DNA of 64,000 nucleotides. Origin: Seriola aureovittata (lineage: Eukaryota > Chordata > Actinopteri > Carangiformes > Carangidae). Shown here piece by piece: positions 25,172 to 36,838 of this stretch (position 1 is its first letter; the number at the start of each line of letters is the position of its first letter). Below the pieces are notes generated by a model. The model was not told the origin of the DNA. It saw only the letters and a list, made by a program, of their open reading frames with translations, and made no database searches. A program made the translations under genes and the position numbers. The DNA is taken from NCBI RefSeq assembly GCF_021018895.1, contig NC_079387.1, forward strand, positions 4,517,083 to 4,581,082. The letters are read 5' to 3'.

Positions 25172-27543
25172 GCACAATGTTAATCGAGCCCCCGAGGCTG
25201 CTTGAAAGTGAATCTTCATAATCACATCAGGGGTGGGGGGGTCGGAGCAGAGGCTAAGGGGCCAGGGGAGGGCCACCTACTTCTTTGACATCTCAGGGAA
25301 AGTGACATTAGCCAAGTTGGTTGCGTAACCGCTGAGCCACTCAGTTCGATGGCACGGCACTTATAGCCACAGGGGCCATTTTACATTTTGGTGGAACAAG
25401 ACTCAAACTAATAGCGCTCACTCCGCTCCGCTGAGCAGCTCAGGACAGGTGATCCTGCGTCTGTGTGTGTGTGTGTGTGTGTGGGGGGAGCTCCCAGACA
25501 AGAGAGTGCTGTTAAGACACCTTATAACCAGGCACTTTCAAATAAACTCCTTAAGTCTTCCAAAATAATTCCTAAAGGAAATAAACACAGACTTCCTGCA
25601 TCATAGTACAGTTCAAATTCTCAGATTCTGAAACTTTCTTAAAATCTTGAGCTCGCCATTTCCTACAATGAAGCCCGTTTCTGCCGGGAAAAGAAAAATA
25701 AATGGTGAAGAGTTAGTCATGATAAAAATAAAAATGTACATGGTTGTAACGAAGTCAAACATTTAACATACTGTTACATAACTTTGGCTCAGTGTGTGAA
25801 AATTTGGCCACACTGTCTCAAAACTTTAACCTACTTTCTCAAAAATTCTGACATATATTATTCTTTTTATTATTTTGACTCACTATCTTGTCATTTTTAA
25901 AACTTTCTCATAATTTTTATTTATCATAACCAACTCTTCATCTATTTTTTTCTTTTCCTGGCACAAATGGGCTTCCATACTTCATATCCTACTGGACAAA
26001 GAACCCTGTTTTTTGTGGCCGACTTTTCCTACTTGGTGAAAGGTGAAAACTGTGTGTGTGTGTGTGTGTGTGCTGTAATTTTGTTTATTGGCTTGCAGAG
26101 GTTGGAGGTGTGTTTCTCTGCATCTGTGTGTGTCTGGTACAAGGGCATCCACTCTCATGCGTGCCCCATCTGTGCATGAGTTTTTGTATCATTTTGTTTT
26201 TGTGTCTTGGGAGTTTGCCCTCTCCCAGCTGTGAGAGTTTAGCCCAGATTGGCCACAGAAGGACGGATGTAGAGGGAAGCAACATCCAGCAGATCAACAG
26301 GATAGAAGTATTGATCACCCCGCAGAGCGCCGATAACAGGATTTTAGAGCCGTGCAGTCTATCACGCTCAATTACGCCCCGGCCAGATGCCGACCTTGTG
26401 GCCTTCATAATGCTGCACAACCAGCCAAGGGCTTCTCACAAACAGAAGATTAGGGTCAGTTATGTACCGTGGGAATGAAAGAAAAAAAAGAAAGGGGGGG
26501 GGGTTCTGGTTGGGAATGTTGATGGCTGCTGGCATCATCTTCTTACCTGGCGCAGAGCATATTGTGTCCTCTTGATCAATGCCACAAACAAGCCGATTAC
26601 TCACAACATTTGCCTTGATAATGTGTCGTTTGTCAGATGGCTGAGGAAGGAATCAGAGGAATCAAACGAAACAGGAAATGGAACAAAATGCAGAGTCTAA
26701 AGTTGAACTTACTTTTGTTTTCTATCAAGCAGAAGTAACATTACTAGGTTGACTGGTGAAATCTGGGAATGTGGCGACAGAAAATGGGCCAAGATGAACC
26801 ATCATTTCAGTCACTGCTGAAACAATAAGTTGGAAAAATAATCAGCAACTGTTCTGATAACTAATTAATAGTCATTTTTAATGCAAAAATGCTAAAGTGT
26901 GACTGATTCCAGCCTCAGTCGAGAGGATTTGCTGCTTTTCCTCTGTTTTTGTCTGTTTCGAGCTGTTTTGCTACACTGATTGTGTTCTCGGCTCCAAGCA
27001 TTGGCATTACAAATTCATATGACCTACATCCAGTGCTGTACCTGAATGCACCACATGCAGATACTGGTCTCTTTTGCAGCGTCTACTTTGCAATTTTTTT
27101 TACTATTTTCTGTCATTTTAAATACAAAACAATTAACTGATTGACTGAGAAAGTAACTGGCAGATTGATTGATCATGAAATCTGAACAACTTTGTGCAAA
27201 GAAGGATTGTTACCATTTTATTGATTCTGCTGATTATTGCTTTAGATAATCTGACTGAACTATTGGCTTGTTTGCAACCAGTCTGATCATTGAAGTCCTT
27301 GTGTTTCTGTCCCTGTTGGACATTGTTGTGGTAATGTCGCTGTGTTCTCAGATTTAAGCAGCCACTTCCTGTTTTACATGCTGTTTACCGTTGGTTGAAA
27401 CAATAGACTGTTATAGCGTCATGACAGGGTAGTTTGATGTTTCCTCTTGGTTTTCAAAGCGTTTCATCAAAGCTCCGAGGAGCATTTTATCCTACAGCTC
27501 AAGTGGAAAGATGGAAATCTCCCAAGCTGCAGTCATGAGGTTA

Positions 27544-27605
<62 letters not shown>

Positions 27606-30600
27606 TGTATTGCTGTTGTGGCTGATGTCTGCTGTCATCAAACAGATGGGGCTTCTTTTTCATCTCAACCAGAGGAGCCGGAGCCATCCATCCTCGTCCC
27701 ATCTCTTCCTCCTTCCCACACCTTTCCTCTCTCTTTCTCCGAGGTCCTCCCCATCTCTTGTGGGAATCTACCCATAATGCACCGTGAGGAAATTGCCCTA
27801 TAATGAATACAGCACTTCTAAATTGGAATACAGCCGCAGGCAGGGACCAGACCGGCCGCTGAAATATTCACAAAGCTTTATTAGTGCTGTTATTCCTGGC
27901 AGATGCACTGGGCGTCCTAACAGTTGGCAATAATCACGCTGTGCCACTGAGTTTTGCAGTTTACTGCAAATCATTAACTATCAGGACAGTCGATGTGATC
28001 TCTCTCTCCTCTGCTCTCAATTCATATTTAAATCTACTTTATAGACACAGCAGCAAGGAAATCAATTGTGCCGGATTACTACAGCACTTAATACAAGCAG
28101 TAGATGACAGTGGAGCGCTGCTGCTAGAAGAGAATACAGTTATTTTTAGTGTCTAGTTTATATTTACCTCAATTACTTTGCAATGCGTGCTCTATCTACT
28201 TAGATCCTATAGTGACAACGTGACAATCAAGTTTGTAAGGCGACGTACTGGAGGGATTATTCTATGGGGAACACTCCTCAATTCAAGTCGTGGGCGTCAG
28301 GTGATTGACAGGAAGCAGGGCGTAATCACAAAAGATGTCAGCAGTCAGTGACAGGTTCTGTCTCCATAGATAGATATGTACTCTGCAGCACGCGTCATTT
28401 ACCCAATCAGAGCCTGAAACGCCTCTCTGGTCCAATAAAAAACACTTGAAATATGAATGCAATTAACAAAAAAATCAAATGAAGGTTTTGTATTGACTGT
28501 GTGGATTATCTGCTGCAATGGAAGGTGTTTTTTAGATGACACAAGCTGCTAGTTTGCACAGAAACTCAAGAATAATGGTGATTATGAATTTGCGTATTTT
28601 GTTCAGCTGCACAGATTGTGTAATGTTACTCCAACTTCATAATCACCTTGGAATTGTATCATATAAAGATTTTAAGAAATTAAAGCTGCTATAGTCAATA
28701 TTTTTATATGACAGTGGATGAAACTACTACATGTAAAGTGAATGGAGCGCTAAAAGAAGAGTGACTGTAGGACTAATATATCACCTTGCATGAGACCGCT
28801 CCAAATGAATAATAAGCTTAGTGTCTGAGCGTAAAGGTGATAATATAGCCATATTTATCTGCCTACAAGTCGCCAAAAAAATGAATGAATGCAGGTTTAA
28901 CAATGAAAACTGTTGCTAGCTACTGTAGATTTACTGCATCACAAAGATGGAAACCTCCACATTCTTACAACGTTATGAACAATGCAGATACAGATATACC
29001 AACAATAGAGTTATCTGTGGCAGGCAACAAGTAATATGAATTCTTTACGTCGACCTGGAGGAATGTGCCGGAAATAAACCTCCAGATAAAAACCGTCTCT
29101 TTCCTGCATCTGTTTCCCTTTCATGTCAAATAATACAATTTCTGTTTGACCCACTTCCTAAAATCTGAGCAGAGAAGTATGGATGGAGCTACTTCACATT
29201 TCCCTCCTTGCATATTTCTGGTTAAGGCTTTTAATTTGTTTTTACATTCTGATGTGATTTTGTTATTTTTGGCTCAAATATTTGACCTTTGTGACCATTG
29301 AGCACCAATCTTTGGGTTTTGATTGAGGTTGCATCACTCTACATCGGCGTAAGTGTGTGTGTGTGAGAAGAGTAAAGCGGCAGCGAAGGACTACGCTACC
29401 GCTGAACTGGGTCGTGGGTAACACGTTGCTATGGCAACTGCTATTTGCCGGCCCTGGGGCCAAGCGCTGCTTTTCACTTACACTTTCTCTGTCTCTCTCT
29501 CTCTCTCGCTCTGCTTCTTCTCTCTACTCACTCGCTCTGCCTCTTTCTTCACCTCCTTCTCTCTTTCTACTCTTCCCTCTGTTCCTCTGCTCGCTCTCTA
29601 TAGATCTCTCGCTCGGCCGTCCTCTCCATTCACCTCTGCTTTTCTTTCTCTCTCTCATACTCCTCGCTTATGCCACCATTCCTTCTAAGTTTTTCTTCAT
29701 CTCCCACTCTCATCCCTCCCTTTTGTCTTCGCGTGTGGAAAAAACAAAAAGAGGAGGCGTCTATCATCATTCTTTGGCTTAACTGTCACCCACACTCCCA
29801 AATTGAAATACTAATTCTTAGTGTCTTAGTTTTGTCCTGCAGCTCCTTTGGAAGCAGGGTATGCTAATGCGTAATTGCATTGCGTTGCACGGTGAAATTA
29901 TTTGCACCTTCACACACAGACTGTAAAATGTTCCCACAAACTGATGCATCGTCCTCGATCTGAGATTGTCGGGATGATATACGACACAGCATTGTAACAG
30001 GGGCTCAACATATTGTCTCAGCGATTAACTCCAGCTGGCTCACTGTAAGTACGGCGCGGGCGTGCAGTCATATTTCAGAACAAGAGCAGAGAAGAAGAAA
30101 AGCAGGCCAAAGGCAGAGACAGAGGTAGCGAGAGGCAGTGAGGTATAAAACGAGAGCGATGGGTTGGCCTCAGTGTGTCACCTAAATTCTACTCTAATGA
30201 ATAGCCCATTGATTTCCATTAGGGCTGCCTGGAGCTGACCGCTCCGGCCTGTCTGTTTCCCATTAGCACACTTTAAAACTGAGCCTGACAAACAGTCATA
30301 GCCAGAGGTGGACCGGATGAGGGCCCCTGTTTAGGGTTTAAATGGAACCTATAGATTCATCCATGAAGCTGCATGGGGCGAGAGAAAGAAAGGGTTAACA
30401 GCAGAGATAATACGACCCTGAAATGTCAGCCACGCAGTCTGTGGAATTTGTCTTAGATTCAAGTTTCAAATGAGCAAAATAAGCGAAAAGGCTCCTTTCC
30501 ACACCTTTAAAAGAGGTAGAGTCAGAATCCATGAATATCAAGATGATGTCACCTGGAAATTCTGGATTTGCATTTGAAAAAGCAGAATTATCCCGTCTCA

Positions 30601-31600
30601 CTGACAGGTTTTATTCTCTTCTCCAAATAAAAAAAGACAGACTAACCACTAACCTACTAAATTACCTGTTGAGATTGACCTTTTATAGCGAGATGGAGTG
30701 TCAGTGCAGAGCAGCTTTTAAAGAGCCTCCGGGTCATCATCGTATCGACCAGTGAGTCCACTGCCCCCACCCCCCACCCCCCCGAGGCCTGGCCTGTTCC
30801 TCGGCTCAGGATTTTAGAGCCACACAGCCTTACCAGCTCCACCTCTCCATCAGCCCGCTTCCTTCATTAACATTAATAGGATTTGGATCTATTATGCAAC
30901 GAGGCTCCGCTGTGTTACACAAGGCAGAGTCTTCATTGGCAACAACACACTTTGGAGGGGAGCAGTTGCTTCTTAGAATTACAGCTTGGGTCTTTTTTTC
31001 TTTTCCCCACTCAGACAGGGACTGTAGGGGTTTTCAAAATGTGCCGGCACGTGAACCCTGACTGAGGTCAGAAATATTATTAGCTTTCAAAGTATTTGCT
31101 CATAAACTAAAAATACTGGAGAAATTCAAGTGTTGGCGTGATGATGGCGTTGGGTGAAGTCATTAGAATCCATCCTGAGGGGGACAGGAGGATGTTTGTA
31201 CTAAATTTGATGGCAATCCATCCAATAGTTGTTGAGGTATTTTAAATCATAAATAATACGGCTGAAGAAAAGCTTCATAGGTTTGAGGTTTGTAGAATTT
31301 AAAACATTTAGGTTCAGCAAGTCGTCATTTTTCCTCCAGCAGTCATTCAGTTGATGGCTCTTCTTGCCCTCAGGGGGTCTGAAATCAATCTGCTCTTTTA
31401 GACTCATCAATAACAGCTGTCCACAGGCTTGTAACACGACCTGGCTTGAGCGGTCGATTTAAAAAAAAAACAAAAAAAAAAACGACTGGGAGTGCACTAG
31501 CAGGCGAGGGGGTTTTCATTTCAGAATAAAATGACTCTCTTGTTGTGTTTTGGTGGGGATGTCATCTTGCAAAACGAGCACGTGAAAGCCTTGAGTAGTG

Positions 31601-31634
<34 letters not shown>

Positions 31635-33482
31635 TTTAATTGCTTTCTGTGGAAGGATATCACCTCACGTCATCGGCTGTCAGAGTCTGCTGACTGAGTT
31701 TGATGCTGATGAAAGCTTTCAGAGGGGCTTGGCTCCTGCTTGTGTGGATGTGACAGTGAATCTCATGTTCTCATATGATCGCCTGTCATATACGGTATAT
31801 ATCATAAAGGACCATCACCGGCACCAAGTGTGTGTTGTTCTCTAATGCTTGGTATCACCTCAGTAGCAGGGGCCGTCAGGACGGATCCCTCCATGTCTGC
31901 AGAGCTGCACGTACACGCTTTAAAGACGTGTTAATCACGTTTTCGAGTCTTTACAAATAGAAATGTTCAGATTCAACAAACTTCTCAACATGAAATAATG
32001 ATGCTTCAGAGTTGCCAAATGGAGCAGGTTGTCATGGAAACAGCAAAGTGGCACACACAAGACAGTTCATTTTACCTTTTTTTTTTTTTTTTTCCCTGAG
32101 TAACTTCCGGCTTCGCTGGAGGAGCTATTTTTAACAGGCATTATATAAGATGCAACTCGTGTGCTCAATACAATGCGTTATTTCCCCTCCTTTTCGTCCC
32201 TGTTGGCTGTGATGGGAGCAGGATGCACCGCGCTCCCGTACCTGCACATCTCAAGCTCATAACTCACAGGGGAAAGCTTTGTGCGGTGCTGCGGTTAATG
32301 GAAAACAAAATTTACTAATTCATCATCATCACTCTGTAGAAACTGCTGGAGCACGGAGGGGGGGTTTGAGCGTTCATCATCATTTTGGAGTTAAAATGTT
32401 CTCATGTCGAATCAGCCTGTTTTTAATTGCACTGGAATAACAAATAAGTGACGCATCACATCAGTCTCATTCACATCTTCAGTATTTTAAAGGCTCAACT
32501 CTTTTGGCCCTAGTCTTAAACGTCATTTCTCTGGTGCCCTACAAAATGGCTCGAGTCATTTATTTTGACATGATTTATTTAGGAGTTCATGACTTATTCA
32601 TGCAATCTGGTCTTAGGAAAGAATAAAAACTTTTGAAATTTTTCTTTAAAGACAAAAGGGAGATAGAGTAGGATGTGAGCATGTGGCACGGCTTTACATG
32701 CAATATTCAGCAGCCCCAGCTGAGCTCAAAGTGAAGCCACGCTAACTGTGAAAGATGCTATGATTAGCCTCCCGACATGCCTGACAGGGAGAAGCGTTGT
32801 TCCTCTCTTGTAGACTCGGAGAGACGAGCGTGACGCTCCTGCATCACGCCTGCTTGACTCAGCCCCAGCAGCATGAACGTGAATCTCGCAGGTTTCTGCA
32901 CATGAGCGATGATCAAACAGCGGCGGGCAAAGTGTTGCACCGAGTGTCATCACCAGAGCTGATTGAGCCACTTTATGAGGAGTCACGTTGCAGTTGTTCA
33001 ACCAAACATTTTGTTTGCAATCAGGGCCATTCGCCATTTTTTGCTTTCAGATCTGACCTAGATGTTTGCTCTTGCATCCTCCTTCAAGTATTTTTAGCTA
33101 AATGCAACAGGAACCTCTTCCTATCTGTGAGTGAATTCTCCTCTCTCTGTCTCCCCCCCCCACACACCCCCCCACCCTGTGCAGGATGCTTCGAGTGCTG
33201 CATCAAGTGTCTGGGCGGGGTGCCCTACGCCTCCCTCGTGGCGACCATCCTCTGCTTCTCAGGCGTGGCTCTGTTCTGCGGCTGCGGCCACGTGGCGCTC
33301 ACCGGCACCCTGACCATGCTGGAGAACCATTTCTCCAGGGTCACCAGCGACCACGCCACCCTCACCATGGTGTAAGTCCTCTGTGTGGATCAAGCACTAG
33401 TGTGACCAGAACGTACTGGTTCTACTGGCTGCATGGATGCAAAGATGCCAAGTGCAGCTTTAAAAGCCCTCTGTCATTACTT

Positions 33483-33515
<33 letters not shown>

Positions 33516-36500
33516 CTTTTCCTCCAGGATCCAGATCTTTCAGTACATCATCTACGGCATCGCCTCCTTCTTCTTCGTCTACGCCATCATCCTGTTGGCT
33601 GAGGGATTTTACACCACCAGCGCCATCAAGAAGGAGCTGCAGAGCGACTTCAAGACCACCGTCTGCGGACGCTGCATCACCGCCTTTGTATGTCAACGCA
33701 CGTCAACACACACACACACACAAGCAGCTGCTGCGAATCATCACACCCACTGACCCAGTTCACTCCAAATGAAAGCCTGTAAATGAGATGTAATTACTTT
33801 GATGTGTATTTTATAACATTCTTGCTTAAAATAGTGTTTACAGGCTTAGAAAAATGAGCACAGAACAGTCATCCATTATGCTTTACGAGCCCGGACAAGA
33901 GTCATCTTGAAAGTGTTGCTGAGGCACAATCACACACCTCGACTTGTGCATGGACACACACACATTAGGCAGATACAGATATGCAAACACACAGAATCCC
34001 ACTCGAGCCTTGAGGGTAACTCTGGCACAGTTTGTCCTTTCTACCCTGATTACTCTAATTGCTGCAGATGTCCAGTAGCATTAGCTTGAGCTTGGACTGC
34101 GGATGTGTGTGTGGTGGTCTTTAAGGACAATATTAACCTACTTTTTATAATGCAATTCAAACTATAGGGACTGAGTGATCCTGACAAAATCTAAATCTCC
34201 TTTCTTTTCACCTCTCTCCTCTCCTCAGTTCATGTTCCTGACCTACATCCTCGCTCTGGCCTTCCTCGCCATCTTCGGCTTCACGGCCATCCCCGTGTTC
34301 CTCTTCTTCAACATGTGGACTACCTGCGCCGCCATGAAGTCTCCCGACGCCAACATCACCTCACCTGACTCCATCTGTGTGGACGTCAGGCAGTATGGTA
34401 ATTTAGACGGTTTATATAGTTTTTAGCAGTGTTGTAATTTAACAAAAATCCAAATAGCTGCAAGTTTAGACCACACTGACCAGAGGCTATCTTTAAAATC
34501 ATTTGCAAAAGCATGGTTGTCAGACTTCATTATAAAATCTGTTCGCTGGAAAGATGAAGCAAAAACATTCTGTAAAGTGAAATAAGAAAAACTTCCCAGT
34601 GCAACATGTTGCATATCCCTGGTGCGTTTTGATTTGCAGCTAAAGCAGACAGGACCAGATCCCACGCTGCGTTACACGCCCTCCAAGTTTAAGAGAAATT
34701 CCTCCTGATCAAGGAGAGGGAGCTCAAAACACGCCGGCTGGCTTCGGCAATAAAAGCTTTTAAGTCTGCACATAAAACAACGTCCCGGCGCTTCTCACAC
34801 ATGTGGCCCAGACTCACCTGCAGGAGAGCAAATCATAAAAAAAAGAAGCCCACAGTGTGAATCAGAAGGCTTTTCACTCTTCAGCCACATCACACATTCA
34901 TCTCCTGCTGCTTTAAATGTCATTTTCTATACGGCAAGAGGTCAAAACACATTTAGATTATTGAGAGCCTGATTGGGTCTGTATGAAAATCCACCTTACA
35001 CAGCGACGCTCTCTTGTGATTGCATATCTGCTTATCTGTTGGACGCCCTAATGTACAGTATGTGACCCACATTTGAAAGACAGCTGGCCTGCTCACAAAG
35101 TAGGATGAGGCTCACATATGCTTCACTGGCAGTCAAACTCAGTATGAAATATTAACCCCAATTACTGGCAGTTACAAGCTGATTGATCAAGGATGTTTTT
35201 TCATCACTTTTTTTTTTTGGAAGGAATTCGGAGTCTTTACAGATTGTATAATAATGTTAATTGTTTTAATGAGAGGAATTTATAAAAATGTAAAAAAAGA
35301 GACTAAAACAGGCAGAAACAGCTTTAAAAAAAAAAAGAAAAAGTCTCTAACTTCACAGTCTGTAAAAATGTTTTGACAGGAAAGAAGTGATTCAAAAATA
35401 ATGACCCATATTTTTCCTGTAGGAGAGGCTCAGAGGCTGGAACAGCAGCAGCCCTGTTTCCTTTAATCTTTATCCGAGCCTAATTCATAAAGCCTTCAAT
35501 CATACAGTCAGTCTCGGGGGAGGAAAAAGCTTCTTGTCTCAGTGACGTTTCATCTCTCTGATCCTGCAGGTGTTATTCCCTGGAACGCCACACCGGGAAA
35601 AGCTTGCGGAGCCACACTGGGAGACATCTGTAACACAAGCGAGGTGAGAGGACACTGACCTGACCTTCTTGCTTTCTTTTCTTTTCTTATTTTTTAATCT
35701 CCTCAGAGCTAATGTACTCTTGTCACCCACAGTTCTACCTGTCCTACCACCTCTACATTGTCGCTCTAGCCGGCGCCGGAGCCACTGTCATTGCACTGGT
35801 AAGCTCCTCGTGATCCCACTGATAATGTGCGGCCCAAAAATATGCATGTTGCTATGGCGTGCTTATCTGTTGCCATAGCAACCCCGCCTCTCACGTTTAT
35901 CACTATGTCATCTCATGGGTTGAAATCTTATCCCGCAGCCTGCCTCTGTGTGCGAGCGTGTGCTGACACAGGGTCAGTGTTTCACTCTGCTGTGGAGGCG
36001 GACCTTTCTGTTTCGTGTTTGAATAAATGGAGACTAAAAAAAGCGAGTAGCAACCTTCCAGATGTTTTGCCGGGTCACCTGAAAGCCCTTCTGCACTTGG
36101 ATGTTTTACAGCTCACGTTGAGTAGGAGGTAGAACGAGATAGAGAATAGTATCAACAAGACAAGAGAGAGTAGAACCGAGACGCCAGGAGTATCCAAGTA
36201 TTTCAAACCTCGCATTCTTTACGTTTACATCTACATTTGGACAGTTCTAAACCAGACCGCGTGATTTCACCAACAGCGACTGCTTCTTTTGCAGCAGCCT
36301 TATTTCACTTACTCTAACTCGTGGAATCACCTGCAGTCTTTCGCTCTAATCAAACCTTCACACGCTCCACCTGTATCCCAGCTCCACACTGCTTATTACT
36401 GTCATTTCTAAGCATTTAGCAGCTAAAGAGAGACATTTCCCTCAGATGTTAATAGAGACCAAAAACAGAGGTAAACGAGAGGGAAAACCTACTAAAAACC

Positions 36501-36838
36501 TGCTTGGAATTAGCTTGCAGTAAGGAATAGGACACATTGATTAGCATCTATTTGCACAGCATTTCTTGTTACGTAGACAACAGTGAACTACGTTGATTTC
36601 CTCTGACAGTTAGCATGTAGCGTGGAATCGGGGAAACGGCATCCTGTGCCTAAAGTAGATGAAATGAACCTCTGTTTCTCTTCAGATCCACTACCTGATG
36701 ATCTTGGCGGCCAACTGGGCTTATCTGAAGAGCGCCGTCTCCACGCACGAGTACCAGGACATCAAGACCAAGGATGACCAGGATCTGGAGGCCGAGGCGC
36801 GCTCCAAGGAGGGCCAGAACTCCTCCTCCTACTCATAA
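16627..36838 (+). CDS. gpm6b: Neuronal membrane glycoprotein M6-b (proteolipid family), seven coding exons
   Basis: Exons: 16627-16696, 33185-33371, 33528-33687, 34229-34397, 35570-35643, 35733-35798, 36686-36838 (879 nt, 292 aa). M6B is a four-pass membrane protein of the PLP/DM20/M6 family in neurons and glia, linked to membrane traffic, neurite and myelin biology. Seen: acidic N-terminus (1-23), palmitoylation-type cysteines in GCFECCIKC (24-32), TM1 about 37-58, TM2 about 90-113, TM3 about 140-166, TM4 about 225-257. The second outer loop keeps four cysteines (172, 189, 208, 216) and sequons NIT (181), NAT (201) and NTS (217). The tail [20 protein letters not shown] is M6-type, not PLP-type. 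All junctions are GT-AG with continuous frame. Teleosts carry gpm6ba and gpm6bb; which one this is cannot be told here. The mammalian cassette exon after exon 1 was not found. Confidence 0.95.
16749..16783. repeat. (TG)n microsatellite just after the gpm6b long-isoform exon
   Basis: TG run preceded by poly-T, starting about 50 bp after the donor at 16697. Confidence 0.95.
16797..17300. promoter_or_regulatory. gpm6b: CpG-rich stretch after the gpm6b long-isoform first exon
   Basis: CG dinucleotides cluster here (for example GTCCGCGCCAGCTCGAGCGG near 16806 and CTGCGACGCGCCGCGCTGCC near 17169), unlike the CpG-poor surroundings. This fits a CpG-island-like area around an active promoter for the exon at 16627. 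Confidence 0.5.
18347..18700. mobile_element. Small DNA-transposon relic, possibly PIF/Harbinger-type
   Basis: The left end TTAAGGCCGGTTTATACT and the reverse complement of the right end (TTAAGACCAGTTGATAAA) agree at 13 of 18 positions, about 350 bp apart. The interior has CAGGGTCGACGCC and GCGGAGGGTACGCGGCTACA. The TTA/TAA edges fit a Harbinger target site. Family naming is from memory and tentative; there is no transposase. Confidence 0.45.
19540..19880. mobile_element. Possible short interspersed repeat ending TATGGGACCTTTAA
   Basis: CCACCCGCCC-like and AATCAGAAGAGAGGAGG segments followed by AAAATATGGGACCTTTAACT look like the 3' part of a common fish repeat. The boundaries are uncertain. 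Confidence 0.35.
19885..20265. mobile_element. AT-rich interspersed repeat
   Basis: CTCCACTACATTTCAGAGGG, TTTTACTCCACTACCTTTA, GCTACAACATTAAAATAATG and ACTTACTTTTACATGTACTT resemble a widespread percomorph repeat. A fragment with TACTTTAGTTACTTTCCACC at 5400-5450 seems to belong to the same family. Recognition is from memory. Confidence 0.4.
20270..20720. promoter_or_regulatory. Candidate conserved non-coding element, gpm6b intron
   Basis: Complex, microsatellite-free sequence with repeated homeodomain-type cores (CAATAATTAGC, CCATAATTATGG, GAGTAATTACAG, TTCATTAGTATG, TTTGATTAGAAA). It looks like a developmental enhancer. This is a compositional judgement without alignment. Confidence 0.35.
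21255..21310. mobile_element. Fragment of the TGGTTCCC repeat family
   Basis: TGGTTCCCAACCTTTCAAG followed by an AGTCGCAATGG-type stretch resembles the left end of the element at 45913. The right end is not clear. Confidence 0.45.
21528..21670 (+). mobile_element. Interspersed repeat fragment, same family as 42590
   Basis: GCAAAAATGCTCCAAAG, ATTTGCTGGTTTCTC, CATCTTTGGGTTTTTGACC and GACAAAACAAGCAAACTG match the family interior. Both ends are missing. Confidence 0.5.
22155..22226. repeat. (CA)36 microsatellite
   Basis: 72 bp of uninterrupted CA, the longest pure CA run in the window. A second CA array follows at about 22350-22374. Confidence 0.97.
23667..23718. repeat. (TG)26 microsatellite
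   Basis: Uninterrupted TG run; CA arrays lie at 23492-23504 and 23517-23540. Confidence 0.95.
26225..26640. promoter_or_regulatory. Candidate conserved non-coding element, gpm6b intron
   Basis: Complex sequence with an NF1-like half site (ATTGGCCACAG), GATCAATG, CCGATTACTC and TTGATAATG motifs, broken by an A/G run at 26479-26505. No repeat similarity recognised. Confidence 0.3.
26815..27180 (+). mobile_element. Interspersed repeat, same family as 42590, diverged
   Basis: AAATAATCAGCAACTGTTCT, GCAAAAATGCTAAAG and GAGAGGATTTGCTGC at the left, and ACAATTAACTGATTGACTGA then AACTGGCAGATTGATTG at the right. Unrelated-looking sequence at about 26960-27095 may be an insertion. Confidence 0.5.
27551..27603. 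repeat. (GT)26 microsatellite
   Basis: Uninterrupted GT run in the gpm6b intron. Confidence 0.95.
27770..28165. promoter_or_regulatory. Candidate conserved non-coding element, gpm6b intron
   Basis: Complex sequence with many TAAT/ATTA cores (CTATAATGAATAC, TTTATTAGTGC, GCAATAATCACG, CATTAACTATC, CACTTAATACAAG), following a purine/pyrimidine-rich stretch. Enhancer-like in composition. Confidence 0.35.
29855..30310. promoter_or_regulatory. Candidate conserved non-coding element, gpm6b intron
   Basis: A C/EBP-like ATTGCGTTGCAC near 29879 and ATTAG/TAAT cores (CTCTAATGAATAGCCC, TTCCATTAGGGCTG, CCCATTAGCAC), in sequence free of simple repeats. Compositional judgement only. Confidence 0.3.
31140..31250. 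mobile_element. Interspersed repeat fragment
   Basis: CTAAATTTGATGGCAATCCA followed by TCCAATAGTTGTTGAGGTAT is a string that I recall from repeats dispersed in many teleost genomes. Confidence 0.45.
31602..31633. repeat. (TG)16 microsatellite
   Basis: Uninterrupted TG run in the gpm6b intron. Confidence 0.95.
33185..33371 (+). CDS. gpm6b: gpm6b exon 2
   Basis: The acceptor ends gtgcag at 33184 and the donor is gtaagt. It encodes [20 protein letters not shown]1 and the first outer loop to Val86 (split codon). This cysteine-rich start is the family hallmark. Confidence 0.95.
33528..33687 (+). CDS. gpm6b: gpm6b exon 3
   Basis: Acceptor tttcctccag after a long poly-T run, donor gtatgt. Encodes [16 protein letters not shown] (TM2), the [16 protein letters not shown] loop and CGRCITAF. 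The PLP-specific 35-residue insert is absent, as expected of an M6 protein. Confidence 0.95.
34229..34397 (+). CDS. gpm6b: gpm6b exon 4
   Basis: Acceptor ctcctctcctcag, donor gtaatt. Encodes TM3 (from [12 protein letters not shown]) and the first half of the large outer loop with Cys172, sequon NIT and Cys189 in ICVDVRQY. Confidence 0.95.
35570..35643 (+). CDS. gpm6b: gpm6b exon 5
   Basis: Acceptor atcctgcag, donor gtgaga. Encodes [14 protein letters not shown] and DICNTSE, with the last two loop cysteines (208, 216) and two sequons. Confidence 0.95.
35733..35798 (+). CDS. gpm6b: gpm6b exon 6
   Basis: A 66-nt exon (22 codons, phase 0 at both ends) encoding [20 protein letters not shown] and the start of TM4. 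Acceptor tcacccacag, donor gtaagc. Confidence 0.95.
36686..36838 (+). CDS. gpm6b: gpm6b exon 7 and stop
   Basis: Acceptor ttctcttcag. Encodes [16 protein letters not shown] and the cytoplasmic tail ending SSSYS, with stop TAA at 36836-36838. It is the M6-type terminal exon. I did not see the alternative terminal exon ending in a KSREDCC-type tail known for some mammalian M6B isoforms. Confidence 0.95.
   Translation: MHYLMILAANWAYLKSAVSTHEYQDIKTKDDQDLEAEARSKEGQNSSSYS

Larger units (their letters stand above)
16697..33184. other. gpm6b: Large gpm6b intron
   Basis: A 16.5 kb intron with no recognisable additional exon. It holds several (CA)n/(GT)n arrays, interspersed repeat relics, and complex blocks with homeodomain-type TAAT motifs listed separately. 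The longest non-repeat open frame is antisense, 19609-19007. Confidence 0.8.

Noticed and set aside
16697..33184. Search for the mammalian M6B cassette exon in the large intron
   Set aside because: No phase-1 exon with the expected Tyr/His/Pro-rich sequence was seen. It may be absent or too diverged to recognise by eye.
33131..33602. Alternative open frames over gpm6b exons 2 and 3
   Set aside because: Out-of-frame readings of true exons. The correct frames give the M6B sequence with GT-AG junctions.
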